A stretch of DNA of 63,724 nucleotides. It comes from Ruminiclostridium sp. (lineage in GTDB: Bacteria > Bacillota > Clostridia > Oscillospirales > Ruminococcaceae). The notes beneath the pieces were generated by a model that saw nothing but the letters and a program-made list of their open reading frames with translations, was not told the origin of the DNA and did not search any database. Numbering within the stretch: the first letter of the stretch is position 1; each line of letters begins with the position of its first letter. A program made the position numbers and the translations under genes. This document shows positions 54,828 to 63,013 of the stretch, piece by piece. The stretch covers positions 1 to 63,724 of the forward strand of contig JAGAVH010000072.1 of assembly GCA_017942025.1 (NCBI GenBank), in the 5' to 3' direction.

Positions 54828-54941
54828 AAAATCAAAACCCGAAGCAGGGAGATAACGACTTGTACAGCTGTGCCGCAGAGCCTGACACTCTGTTATTGCG
54901 GCAGTTCAAAACTGCTTTAGGCGGATGCTCCTGCCTTCGGG
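54828..54941 (-). ncRNA. structured intergenic RNA or compound terminator
   Basis: On the minus strand CCCGAAGGCAGG (54941-54930) pairs with CCTGCTTCGGG (54848-54838), enclosing GCAGTT/AACTGC (54915-54901), GCCG/CGGC with inner CAGAG/CTCTG (54902-54872) and ACAGCTGT (54871-54864). TTTTGATTTT follows the closing stem. It could end the DUF4230 transcript as a multibranched terminator, or act as attenuator of the phosphoesterase gene 15 bp further on. No known riboswitch class is recognised. Confidence 0.55.
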
Positions 54942-54953
54942 CTTTGTTATTTT

Positions 54954-55616
54954 TTACTGAGCTGTTGTGGATTCTGACTGCGTACCTGAAGCGCTTGTCA
55001 GCGCATCGGGATTATTTGTTCCGTCATCTGTGACATAAAGCCAGGTGACATAATATTCTTTACCTACGTTTTTTCCAAGGTTGCTGACATAATCCTCTAT
55101 AAGCTTCTGTGCTCTCTGCTGGGCGCTTTTAAGTAATGTCATATCATTAGACGCCACATTCTGCATTTCTCTCTGCGCTTCTTTGAAAGCGGCAGTCTGA
55201 TCCTCGGCAGTTACTGCCGCAGAATCATTAGCCACTATAACAGAGCGGTGATCGAGAGTAGCTTCGTCAACCTTTGTACCGAGAACCTTTGCGGGCGGCA
55301 TAGTGATAGTTACCTTTTCATCCTCTACCATTACATTTACAAGAGAGGCGTCTATACCTATAGTTACAACCCCTGAATATTCTATCCAGAAGTGCTTGTC
55401 CTTTGTAAACCATAAGAAGGATTCTGCCTTCTCTTCGTAGAACTTTGCCACATTGTGATAGTAGCATTCCATTGTTGCAAGCTCACAGATAGACCTCATC
55501 TTGGTTATTTCAGGCTCGGGTATCTTTTCGGGGACGGAGCTTTCATTGCCGGAACTGCAAGAGGCAAGTGAAAAACACATAACGAGGGATAAAGCCAAAG
55601 CGATTATCTTTTTCAT
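54954..55616 (-). CDS. DUF4230 lipoprotein
   Basis: A 220-residue precursor with lipobox FSLASC (Cys about 20), so membrane-anchored. The body has the DUF4230 pattern: a helix, then IEYSGVVTIGIDASLVNVMV, VTITMPPAKVLGTKVDE and a long amphipathic helix (MTLLKSAQQRAQKLIEDYV). Function unknown. It overlaps the stop of its paralogue upstream in ATGA; the two are about the same length and architecture and look like an ancient tandem duplication. Confidence 0.8.
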   Translation of the reverse strand: MKKIIALALSLVMCFSLASCSSGNESSVPEKIPEPEITKMRSICELATMECYYHNVAKFYEEKAESFLWFTKDKHFWIEYSGVVTIGIDASLVNVMVEDEKVTITMPPAKVLGTKVDEATLDHRSVIVANDSAAVTAEDQTAAFKEAQREMQNVASNDMTLLKSAQQRAQKLIEDYVSNLGKNVGKEYYVTWLYVTDDGTNNPDALTSASGTQSESTTAQ

Positions 55617-56239
55617 TCCTCCACCTCCGGCACAATTATTTCAAGGGTGTATTCATTATCAAGCTGACTTACGAAAGGAGTTATCAGGGCAGTTATAACA
55701 TTCTCTGCATTCTGCTGAGCGAATGTGTATATATCCTTCTGTCGTCTGCTTTCTGTAGTTGCGTCCTCAATGCACGCCTTGTACGCTTCCTCGGCTACCG
55801 AAGAATTATTGGCGGCGGCATTCTGGAATATGTAGTCAAGGGTGGTTATATCAACAGTTACATCTGTGATTGTAACCTCGGGAAGAGTGGCCGTGATTTT
55901 CTTAGCTTCGTTATCAACAGAAAGCTCTACCTTGTCAAAATCTATTCCTGCCTTTATCTTGGAACAATAGCTGACGTAATAATCAATATTTATCGGCTTT
56001 TGTTTGTTGTAAACCTTGGCAACGCCGTTATATACAGCCTCAAAGGTAGAAAGCTCGCTGACATCGATAACCTCTTGCAGCATCACCTCGGTTATCAGTT
56101 CCTTTTTAGGCTCTTCGGGTTTTTCGCCTGATGATATTATCGCCAGAACTACCGCAACTGTCACAAGAACAATGATAACTACAAATGTTACGATAGTTTT
56201 ACCCGAAATAAAGATTCTGGTGTTGTTGTTATTCTCCAA
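55613..56239 (-). CDS. DUF4230 membrane-anchored protein
   Basis: A 208-residue paralogue of the next gene, with an uncleaved N-terminal TM helix (about 13-33, IVTFVVIIVLVTVAVVLAII) instead of a lipobox. Shared elements: YYVSYCSKIKAGIDFDKVEL, ITATLPEVTITDVTVDI and a C-terminal helix (TFAQQNAENVITALI). Start is TTG 56239, preceded by AGGGAGG 9 bp upstream. Function unknown. Confidence 0.78.
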   Translation of the reverse strand: MENNNNTRIFISGKTIVTFVVIIVLVTVAVVLAIISSGEKPEEPKKELITEVMLQEVIDVSELSTFEAVYNGVAKVYNKQKPINIDYYVSYCSKIKAGIDFDKVELSVDNEAKKITATLPEVTITDVTVDITTLDYIFQNAAANNSSVAEEAYKACIEDATTESRRQKDIYTFAQQNAENVITALITPFVSQLDNEYTLEIIVPEVEE

Positions 56240-56404
56240 ATATGCTACCTCCCTTTAAATTATTCGTCATTTTCCGACATTTTCATTATAGCATAATATA
56301 TACAAAAAAATCAATATTATAGTAAAGTTTTTTCGTCAAAATATATATTTATTAAGCAATCAAATAATTGAGCAAATAAATTTTCATTTTTACTGTTAAA
56401 ACTA

Positions 56405-56433
56405 TTGCATTTTACTAGATTATGTGCTAAAAT
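56405..56433 (+). promoter_or_regulatory. promoter of the diguanylate cyclase gene
   Basis: TTGCAT at 56405-56410, a 17-bp spacer and TAAAAT at 56428-56433. It leaves a leader of about 165 nt with a CTCTTT/AAAGAG hairpin (about 56463-56489); no cyclic-di-GMP riboswitch is recognisable. The rest of the 368-bp gap is AT-rich. Confidence 0.6.
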
Positions 56434-56607
56434 TATCCTATATGTAAAATTTAGAGGTATGTGCTCTTTTATTCTTTCGGAAAGAGAACAAAAGAAGCAA
56501 TCAAGCTATAGATAAAAAAACAATAAAGTAGAAAATCACAACCAACGGACTGGGATATAAACAGGAATATATTCAGCCCACCGATCAAGGAAGGCGTCTA
56601 AAACCAA

Positions 56608-58350
56608 ATGAAAAAATCTCTCAAAACCAAATTCGTCGTTATGACGTTTATTTGCGTACTGCTTGCCGCCATATCAATGGGCGCTGTCAGCCTTATAAGC
56701 TCAAGGCTTGTAGTAGACAAAAACTCAAGATCCATAATAACTCTCACCGCATCCAAAAATGCGCAAAGCATAAACACTATAATGACAAGCATTGAACAGT
56801 CGGTAAAGATAGCCCGCACCTATGCCGAAAATATGTTCACCTCTATTGACGACTATCGTTACAACGAATACAGCCTCGGTGAATATTTGTCGGATATTGA
56901 AACACTGCTTGAAAACGCGGCAAAAAACACACCCGGCGCTATATCCACATACATAAGATTTGCACCGGAATTCGAATTACCACTGGAAGGCTGTCTCCTT
57001 GTGTATAACGAAAATGGTGATCCTAACCCTCCGGACGAGTATTCAGAGGAGGAGCCCTCTACCGAACCAGGCTTCTATCCTCATTCTATGACAGATATAA
57101 GCAAGCTGAGTGTGCAAAAAGACAGTATGTGGTACTTTGCCCCCAAAATGACAGGTAAGCCACAGTGGATCGACCCTTATGTAGACTCAAACCGTGCCGA
57201 AAACACCCAGATAATTTCCTATGTAATGCCCGTAATGAAGGGTGGAAACTTTATCGGAGTCATTGGTATGGACATTGATATGAAGCTGGTTATCTCCACC
57301 ATCGACAGCGTCAAGGCATATGATACAGGCTTTGCTTATCTGTGTAACGAAAAGGCAGAGCTTATCTATCACAAGAATTATCCCAGGGGCATATCCAACG
57401 AAAATTTCAAGTCCTTCTTCGGAGTAGACAGAGAAACTCTTATAAACGCAAATCCTGACGACATTGTCTCTGCTCCTACCACAGACGGCGGTCAGAGAAT
57501 GCTCTCGGTACAGCGTCTTGCGAACGGCATGATACTTGTACTGACAATCCCCAACGAAGAAATAGAAGCCGACAGAAACGCTCTTATGGGTCAGATCGGA
57601 CTTATACTCTTTATTGTGCTTGGCGTAACCTTCATCGTAACTATGGAAACTGTAACCTTCCTCTTCAAGCCCATCAAGCATCTGACAGAGGTATCAAAAC
57701 AGATAGCATCAGGCGACCTTGATGTAGAGATTGTCTGCAAGTCAAAGGATGAGATAGGCACTCTTGCAGACAGCTTCAGAACGACGGTTGGCGAGCTTAA
57801 ACGGTTTATTTCAAAAATCAACAAGCAGGCGTTTACCGACGCCGCAACGGGCGCCGGCAACAAGGCTGCTTACGCTGAAGCAATAAAGAGAGCGGAAATA
57901 GTTGCAAAGCACCCTGGTTCGGGTTACGCTGTAATTGTAATGGATATAAACTATCTCAAGATGTATAATGACAGACACGGTCACGAATTCGGTGATATGC
58001 TTATTTCTGACGCATCGGAAATAATCCACAGAATATTCGCAGATTACGAAATATTCCGTATCGGCGGTGACGAATTCGTATGCATTATGCTTAATCCCGA
58101 ATCTGACATATGTGAAAAGCTGAAGGCTGAATTCAAAGCGGCAGTAGATAAATTTAACGAAGGCTCAACAAGATACGAGCTTGGCTTACATATAGCAATC
58201 GGCTATTCGGAATATAAAGGCTCTGATTCCCACGAAACCTATGCCGATGTATTTGCCCGCGCGGATAAGGATATGTACTATGATAAGATAGAGATAAAGA
58301 AAAACATCACAATGCCTGAGGGCTATGTTGATGACAGAACAGTAAATTAA
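56608..58350 (+). CDS. membrane diguanylate cyclase (Cache-HAMP-GGDEF)
   Basis: A 580-residue sensor: TM1 (about 9-30), extracellular Cache domain (about 35-310), TM2 (about 325-348, LILFIVLGVTFIVTMETVTF), HAMP (about 350-405), GGDEF domain (about 410-575). The active-site motif IFRIGGDEFVC is intact, so it should make cyclic di-GMP from GTP. The inhibitory I-site RxxD, expected five residues before GGDEF, is replaced (FADY). The ribosome site AAGGAAGG is rather far (about 14 bp) from ATG 56608. Confidence 0.92.
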   Translation: MKKSLKTKFVVMTFICVLLAAISMGAVSLISSRLVVDKNSRSIITLTASKNAQSINTIMTSIEQSVKIARTYAENMFTSIDDYRYNEYSLGEYLSDIETLLENAAKNTPGAISTYIRFAPEFELPLEGCLLVYNENGDPNPPDEYSEEEPSTEPGFYPHSMTDISKLSVQKDSMWYFAPKMTGKPQWIDPYVDSNRAENTQIISYVMPVMKGGNFIGVIGMDIDMKLVISTIDSVKAYDTGFAYLCNEKAELIYHKNYPRGISNENFKSFFGVDRETLINANPDDIVSAPTTDGGQRMLSVQRLANGMILVLTIPNEEIEADRNALMGQIGLILFIVLGVTFIVTMETVTFLFKPIKHLTEVSKQIASGDLDVEIVCKSKDEIGTLADSFRTTVGELKRFISKINKQAFTDAATGAGNKAAYAEAIKRAEIVAKHPGSGYAVIVMDINYLKMYNDRHGHEFGDMLISDASEIIHRIFADYEIFRIGGDEFVCIMLNPESDICEKLKAEFKAAVDKFNEGSTRYELGLHIAIGYSEYKGSDSHETYADVFARADKDMYYDKIEIKKNITMPEGYVDDRTVN

Positions 58351-58355
58351 GAACT

Positions 58356-58382
58356 ACTGTGCAGAGTTTTGCCCTGCACAGT
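58356..58382 (+). terminator. terminator of the cyclase gene
   Basis: ACTGTGCAG pairs with CTGCACAGT around 9 bases and is followed by AATTTTTTT. Confidence 0.85.
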
Positions 58383-58411
58383 AATTTTTTTGACTTTTTT
58401 TTAAAAACCTA

Positions 58412-58440
58412 TTGATATTAGTAGTAAAATAGTATATAAT
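58412..58440 (+). promoter_or_regulatory. nifS-nifU promoter
   Basis: TTGATA at 58412-58417, a 17-bp spacer and TATAAT at 58435-58440. Confidence 0.75.
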
Positions 58441-58521
58441 AGAAATCGGACTAAATAAGTGCGGTTTCGGCATATAAATAAAAAAGCTGAAGCTCTTTAT
58501 ATAAAGAAAGGAAATGACAAA

Positions 58522-59718
58522 ATGCTGAAGACAAGAATCTATCTTGACAATGCCGCTACCACAAAGGTAAGCGACAAGGTATTAGAGGCTATGCTTCCTT
58601 ACTTAAAGGAAGGCTATGGTAATCCCTCCTCCATCTACACTCTCGGCAGAGAGGCGGCAATCGCTGTAAATAACGCAAGAAAGCAGGTAGCAGACGCTCT
58701 CGGTTGTGAAGAAAACGAGGTTTACTTCACCAGTTGCGGAAGTGAAAGCGATAACTGGGCAATAAAGGGTACCGCAAAGCTGATGGCGGCTAAAGGCAAA
58801 AAGCACATTATTACATCAGTTTTTGAGCACCACGCAGTTTTACACCCCTTAAAGGCTCTTGAAAAGGAAGGTTACGAGGTAACATATCTTCCGGTTTACG
58901 AAAACGGTGTAGTAAAGGCAGAGGATGTGGCAAATGCAATCCGCCCCGATACTGCTTTAGTTACAATTATGTACGCCAATAACGAAATCGGTACTATTCA
59001 GCCTATCGCTGAAATCGGTGCTATCTGCAAGGAAAAGGGTGTAATATTCCACACAGACGCTGTTCAGGCTATCGGTAACGTTCACATCAACGTAAAGGAA
59101 CAGAATATCGATATGCTCTCTCTCAGCGGTCATAAGATTCACGCTCAGAAGGGCTGCGGTGTTCTTTATATCAATAAGAAGTACCGTCTGCCCAACCTCA
59201 TCGACGGCGGCGCTCAGGAAAGAAACAGAAGAGCGGGCACAGAAAACGTCCCCGCAATCGTTGGCCTTGGCGTTGCTCTTACAGAGGCTACTGCAAATAT
59301 CGACAGCAAGAATGCTAAGTTAAAGCCCTTACAGGATAAGATATATGACGCTGTTATGAAGATTGACAGAGTTCATTTAAACGGTGACAGAGAAAGAAGA
59401 ATGGCAAGCAACTTAAACTTCTCCTTTGAAGGTGTTGAGGGTGAAAGCCTTCTGCTCCAGCTCGACCTTCAGGGTATTGCTGCATCCAGCGGCTCTGCTT
59501 GTACATCAGGCTCCCTTGATCCCTCTCACGTGCTTCTATCTATAGGACTTCCCCACGAAATAGCACACGGCTCACTGCGTATCTCAATGTCAGAATATAC
59601 AACGGAAGAAGAGGTAGACGCATTACTTCAGGTACTGCCTGAAATCATTGCAAAGCTCAGAAGTATGTCGCCCTTATGGGAACACATAATCAAGGGCGAG
59701 ACCTTTAAAATAAAGTAA
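58522..59718 (+). CDS. nifS: cysteine desulfurase (NifS/IscS)
   Basis: A PLP enzyme delivering sulfur from cysteine for iron-sulfur clusters. The 398 residues show [20 protein letters not shown], the PLP region [15 protein letters not shown], the Schiff-base lysine in [15 protein letters not shown] and the active cysteine in [20 protein letters not shown] 58522 follows AAGAAAGGAAATGACAAA; a GTG at 58459 would add 21 residues without a ribosome site. nifU is 27 bp downstream, forming the minimal cluster system seen in many Clostridia. Confidence 0.95.
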   Translation: MLKTRIYLDNAATTKVSDKVLEAMLPYLKEGYGNPSSIYTLGREAAIAVNNARKQVADALGCEENEVYFTSCGSESDNWAIKGTAKLMAAKGKKHIITSVFEHHAVLHPLKALEKEGYEVTYLPVYENGVVKAEDVANAIRPDTALVTIMYANNEIGTIQPIAEIGAICKEKGVIFHTDAVQAIGNVHINVKEQNIDMLSLSGHKIHAQKGCGVLYINKKYRLPNLIDGGAQERNRRAGTENVPAIVGLGVALTEATANIDSKNAKLKPLQDKIYDAVMKIDRVHLNGDRERRMASNLNFSFEGVEGESLLLQLDLQGIAASSGSACTSGSLDPSHVLLSIGLPHEIAHGSLRISMSEYTTEEEVDALLQVLPEIIAKLRSMSPLWEHIIKGETFKIK

Positions 59719-59745
59719 AACATACCGAAAGGAAGGACATAAATA

Positions 59746-60177
59746 ATGTTATATTCAGAAAAAGTAATGGACCATTTCGCAAACCCCAGAAATATAGGCG
59801 AGCTTGAAAACGCTGACGGCGTTGGTGAAGTTGGTAATGCAAAGTGCGGAGATATCATGAAGATGTATCTCAAGATAGACGGCGGCATCATCACAGACGT
59901 AAAGTTCAAGACCTTTGGCTGCGGTGCGGCTATAGCAACAAGCTCCATCGCTACAGAAATGATCAAGGGTAAGTCTGTAGAGGACGCTTTAAAGCTCACA
60001 AACAAGGCGGTTGTAGAGGCTCTCGACGGTCTGCCTCCTGCAAAGATCCACTGCTCTGTTTTAGCAGAGCAGGCAATCAAGACTGCACTTGCTGATTACT
60101 ACACACGTCAGGGTATCGATCCTACACCTATCGTTGGTGTTATCGAAGAGCATTGCGAAACCTGCTGTGAAGACTAA
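59746..60177 (+). CDS. nifU: iron-sulfur cluster scaffold NifU/IscU
   Basis: A 143-residue scaffold protein receiving sulfur from NifS. The three cluster-ligand cysteines are in GNAKCGDIMKMYL, FKTFGCGAAIATSS and AKIHCSVLAEQ. The C-terminus adds EEHCETCCED, a cysteine-rich tail common in clostridial NifU. A 242-bp element is inserted in its terminator. Confidence 0.94.
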   Translation: MLYSEKVMDHFANPRNIGELENADGVGEVGNAKCGDIMKMYLKIDGGIITDVKFKTFGCGAAIATSSIATEMIKGKSVEDALKLTNKAVVEALDGLPPAKIHCSVLAEQAIKTALADYYTRQGIDPTPIVGVIEEHCETCCED

Positions 60178-60181
60178 GAAA

Positions 60182-60205
60182 CAAGGGGCTGAGTTCAGCC
60201 CCTTA
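60182..60205. repeat. 24-bp direct repeat, left copy (nifU terminator stem)
   Basis: CAAGGGGCTGA and TCAGCCCCTTA around GT, 4 bp after the nifU stop, identical to 60448-60471. It is followed by CAGACTG, not by a T-tract. Confidence 0.85.
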
Positions 60206-60447
60206 CAGACTGAAGACAAACTCACGCACCGCAAAAATGCGTAAAGTTTTATACTTATCGTACGAGCAAATAAAAATGTTGATACAAAAGTTTAGGGAAG
60301 CCGAAAACGGCTTCCCTAAAGCATTTTTGCTTACTTCGTCACCCACCCCTCAATGTACTTCTGTACACCTATCGGGGTGGTTTCCTCGTCTGCGTGCGTT
60401 TTTCATCGTCTGACAGTGTGTAGACAAATGACTTTGTCTACACACTG
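60206..60447 (-). mobile_element. terminator-inserted MITE-like element, copy 2
   Basis: A 242-bp copy of the element at 12428-12763, in opposite orientation. On the minus strand it starts CAGTGTGTAGAC (15-bp hairpin, 60447-60414) and ends CTTCAGTCTG. The internal stem is CCACCCC (60343-60349) with GGGGTGG (60374-60380), and TTTAGGGAAGCCG forms the same 13-bp hairpin (about 60291-60320). Compared with copy 1 it lacks about 100 bp of extra hairpins in the variable middle. Perfect 24-bp direct repeats flank it. Confidence 0.85.
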
Positions 60448-60471
60448 CAAGGGGCTGAGTTCAGCCCCTTA
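60448..60471 (+). terminator. 24-bp direct repeat, right copy, with T-tract
   Basis: Same stem-loop as 60182-60205, followed by TATTTTTCC, the complete terminator form that presumably served nifU before the insertion. Confidence 0.85.
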
Positions 60472-60495
60472 TATTTTTCCACCATATTAAAGCAT

Positions 60496-60522
60496 AACCC
60501 GTGAAGAAATTCTTCACGGGTT
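60496..60522. terminator. terminator of the XRE gene
   Basis: AACCCGTGAAGAA pairs with TTCTTCACGGGTT, nearly loop-less, followed on the plus strand by ATTTTG. Confidence 0.7.
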
Positions 60523-60555
60523 ATTTTGATATCTCACATATAAAGTGGAATTTGA

Positions 60556-61215
60556 TTATCTCTTTTTGTAAATCACCAGCTCGGGATTTTGTCCATCTTC
60601 CTCATAGGTACAGACTAAAAGGAAATCCATATTAGCCGCTATACCAAAGCACCTGCCCCCGAATTCACTTTCAAGCTGACTGCCAAGATAGGTCTGCTTA
60701 TCATCAAGGAATTTCACTTTTTCTCCGTTTGGTAAAGTGTATTCCAGATTGATAAATTCACCCGACAGCACGTTTAAATTTTCAACTCTGGGCAATCCTT
60801 CGATATGTAAAAGCGTATTGATTTCGTGAATCAGCTGTTGTTTAAATTCTTCGAGTTTTTCTTTTCCACCGATTTCTGCGTATTGCTTCCAGATATCAAG
60901 GGTGTATTCACCGTCGGAATAGCACCATTTACAGTATTCCTCGTTGAAAAGTCCGTCCTTGTCACGACCGAGATTGCAGTCGTCAATCGACATACCGCAG
61001 CACTCACAGATAAGCTCTCTCGGAGAGCCGAGGAGTGTATTGATGGACACGTCAAACAGTTTTGAAAGTAGCTTGAGCGTATCTATACCGGGCATCGTTT
61101 CGCCGGTTTCCCATCTGGATACAGCCTGCCTTGTCACAAATATCTTTTCGGCAAGCTCCTCTTGTGAGAGTCCTTTTTTCGTTCTTAATTCGTAGATAAT
61201 ATCTTTCGTTTCCAT
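60556..61215 (-). CDS. XRE-type regulator with zinc-ribbon domain
   Basis: A 219-residue protein: an N-terminal Cro/C1 helix-turn-helix (RTKKGLSQEELAEKIFVTRQ then AVSRWETGETMPGIDTL), a zinc-ribbon-like module (CECCGMSIDD and EEYCKWCYSDGEYT, about 70-105), and a C-terminal domain of unknown type (VCTYEEDGQNPELVIY). The regulator-plus-ribbon fusion is common in gut Firmicutes, target unknown. AGGTGGTG precedes the ATG. A palindrome over its own -35 box suggests autoregulation. Confidence 0.85.
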   Translation of the reverse strand: METKDIIYELRTKKGLSQEELAEKIFVTRQAVSRWETGETMPGIDTLKLLSKLFDVSINTLLGSPRELICECCGMSIDDCNLGRDKDGLFNEEYCKWCYSDGEYTLDIWKQYAEIGGKEKLEEFKQQLIHEINTLLHIEGLPRVENLNVLSGEFINLEYTLPNGEKVKFLDDKQTYLGSQLESEFGGRCFGIAANMDFLLVCTYEEDGQNPELVIYKKR

Positions 61216-61243
61216 AAAATCACCACCTGTATTTTGTGGTTAT

Positions 61244-61272
61244 ATTATATCACGAGTTGTCAGTATTGACAA
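61244..61272 (-). promoter_or_regulatory. promoter and operator of the XRE gene
   Basis: On the minus strand TTGTCA (61272-61267), a 17-bp spacer and TATAAT (61249-61244). The palindrome TTGTCA-ATAC-TGACAA (61257-61272) covers the -35 box. Confidence 0.7.
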
Positions 61273-61448
61273 GCAACTGTATGTTGCTATCCGCTTACCG
61301 AATCGTTATTTATCATCAAGCAGATTATAACAAGTTTCAACGTAAAAATTATGACTTAAAACACAAAGCCACCTTTGACACAAAATCAAAAGCGGCTTTA
61401 ATTACTTCTGTAAGACCATCCGACCTATGCGGCTTCATTTTTCTTTTA

Positions 61449-62858
61449 TCAGTGAGTAAGAAGAAGAAGTGCTATAAACATAAGTGCGAGTACGTAGGTG
61501 CTTACCTTTACCTTCTTGCCGTTGCCTGTGAAAAGCTCGATAACTACGTGAGAAATCATACCGAAGGCGATACCGTAAGAGATGTTTCCTGTAAAGGGCA
61601 TAACCGCTACTGTAAGAAAGGCTGGAACTGCAATTTCAAGCTTGTCCCAGTCTACGTCCTTTATAGAGCTCATCATAAGGACACCTACATAAAGAAGTGC
61701 GGCGGCGGTTGCACATCCGGGAATAAGCTGTGCTATAGGACTTAAAAACATTGCTATAAAGAAGAATATAGCGGTAAATACTGAGGTAAGACCTGTTCTG
61801 CCGCCCTCTGCAACGCCTGCTGTGGATTCGGCAAAGGTGGTAACTGTGGATGTACCGCAGACAGCACCGACACAGGTTGCAATAGCGTCAGAAATCATAG
61901 CCTGATTTACTCTTGGGATATCGTCATCCTTTGTAAGCAGATTACCCTTGCGGCAAGCGGCATATAGATTGCCCAGAGTATCGAACATATCGACCATACA
62001 GAATGCAAGAGAGGTTGTGATAACAACGATTATAAAGTTTGCCAAACCGTTTGCTTCTATAAAGCGTGAGAAGTCGAAGCCTTCGGTAAACACCTTACCG
62101 AGTGACTGCTCTGTAAATTCACCGAATGCGGCAAAGGGGCTTGTAAGGGAGATGTTGAGCTTTTCATAGAAGCCGGGGATTGTGAGTCCAAAGAGGTAGT
62201 ACATCGCCATACCGATAAGTATTCCCCATAATACGGAGCCTTTTATATTCTTCTTTGACATAACCACTATAGCAAAGAAGGAAATGAGGCATACTACTAA
62301 AGGCATAATATCAGACCACGCCATATTGAGTATGTTGAAGGAGCCAAGCTCCATTCCTGATGAGGTCACCTTGACAACGCCTGAATTTTTAAGTCCTAAA
62401 AGGGCAATAAAAAGGCCGATACCTGCGGGGATGCCTGCTCTTACCATTGCAGGAATAGCGTCGAAAATCTTTTTTCGAAGTCCTGTAACTGTAAGCAGTA
62501 CAAATACGATACCGTCAATAAGCACAAGCACCATTGAGTTTGCATAACTGAAGCCGAAGCCTATGCAGACTGTGTGTACACAGAAGGCGTTAAGTCCCAT
62601 ACCGCTTGCCTGAGCCAAAGGCAGATTTGCAAGAAGTCCGATAAGCAGAGTGCCTATGATAGCCGATATGGCTGTGGCAATATAAACTGCACCAAAAGAT
62701 ACGCCAAGAGGGTTTGAACCATCACTAAGCGGATTTGAGAAAATGTTGGGGTTTACCATAAGAATATAGACCATTGCAAAAAATGTTGTAAGTGCCGCCG
62801 AAAACTCTGTTCTTATCGTAGTTTTACGAGCGGTCATTTCAAAAAATTTGTCCAGCAT
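61449..62858 (-). CDS. AzgA-type purine permease
   Basis: A 469-residue, about 13-helix nucleobase transporter of the NCS2/AzgA type. Signatures: FFAMVYILMVNPNIFSN at the N-terminus, LANLPLAQASGMGLNAFCVH, a substrate-binding region with MVDMFDTLGNLYAACRKG, and CGTSTVTTFAESTAGVAEGG. It likely imports adenine, guanine or hypoxanthine. ATG 62858 follows AAAAGGAGAGCATGT. The leader is about 45 nt and contains no purine riboswitch. Confidence 0.92.
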   Translation of the reverse strand: MLDKFFEMTARKTTIRTEFSAALTTFFAMVYILMVNPNIFSNPLSDGSNPLGVSFGAVYIATAISAIIGTLLIGLLANLPLAQASGMGLNAFCVHTVCIGFGFSYANSMVLVLIDGIVFVLLTVTGLRKKIFDAIPAMVRAGIPAGIGLFIALLGLKNSGVVKVTSSGMELGSFNILNMAWSDIMPLVVCLISFFAIVVMSKKNIKGSVLWGILIGMAMYYLFGLTIPGFYEKLNISLTSPFAAFGEFTEQSLGKVFTEGFDFSRFIEANGLANFIIVVITTSLAFCMVDMFDTLGNLYAACRKGNLLTKDDDIPRVNQAMISDAIATCVGAVCGTSTVTTFAESTAGVAEGGRTGLTSVFTAIFFFIAMFLSPIAQLIPGCATAAALLYVGVLMMSSIKDVDWDKLEIAVPAFLTVAVMPFTGNISYGIAFGMISHVVIELFTGNGKKVKVSTYVLALMFIALLLLTH

Positions 62859-62888
62859 ACATGCTCTCCTTTTAATAAAATCGTAATA

Positions 62889-62917
62889 ATCCAATAATAA
62901 CACACTTTGCGGCAAAA
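62889..62917 (-). promoter_or_regulatory. purine permease promoter
   Basis: On the minus strand TTGCTT, a 17-bp spacer and TATTAT, upstream of the permease gene. Coordinates are approximate by a few bases. Confidence 0.55.
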
Positions 62918-62976
62918 AGCAAGAATACCTCTGCGATTGTTTCAACCTTTGAGTTAATAGGAGTATTTTCAGAAAA

Positions 62977-63002
62977 AATCCCCATCCTTGAGGATGGGGA
63001 TT
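62977..63002 (-). terminator. terminator of the FN3 repeat gene
   Basis: AATCCCCATCC pairs with GGATGGGGATT around 4 bases; on the minus strand a six-T run follows. Confidence 0.85.
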
Positions 63003-63013
63003 ATTCATATGAT

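Noticed and set aside
56434-56607. Cyclic-di-GMP riboswitch before the GGDEF gene
   Set aside because: None of the conserved GEMM-I or GEMM-II motifs is visible; only one weak hairpin is found.
62859-63013. Purine riboswitch before the AzgA-type permease
   Set aside because: The short leader does not contain the conserved three-way junction sequences of the purine aptamer; the only strong hairpin is the terminator of the upstream gene.
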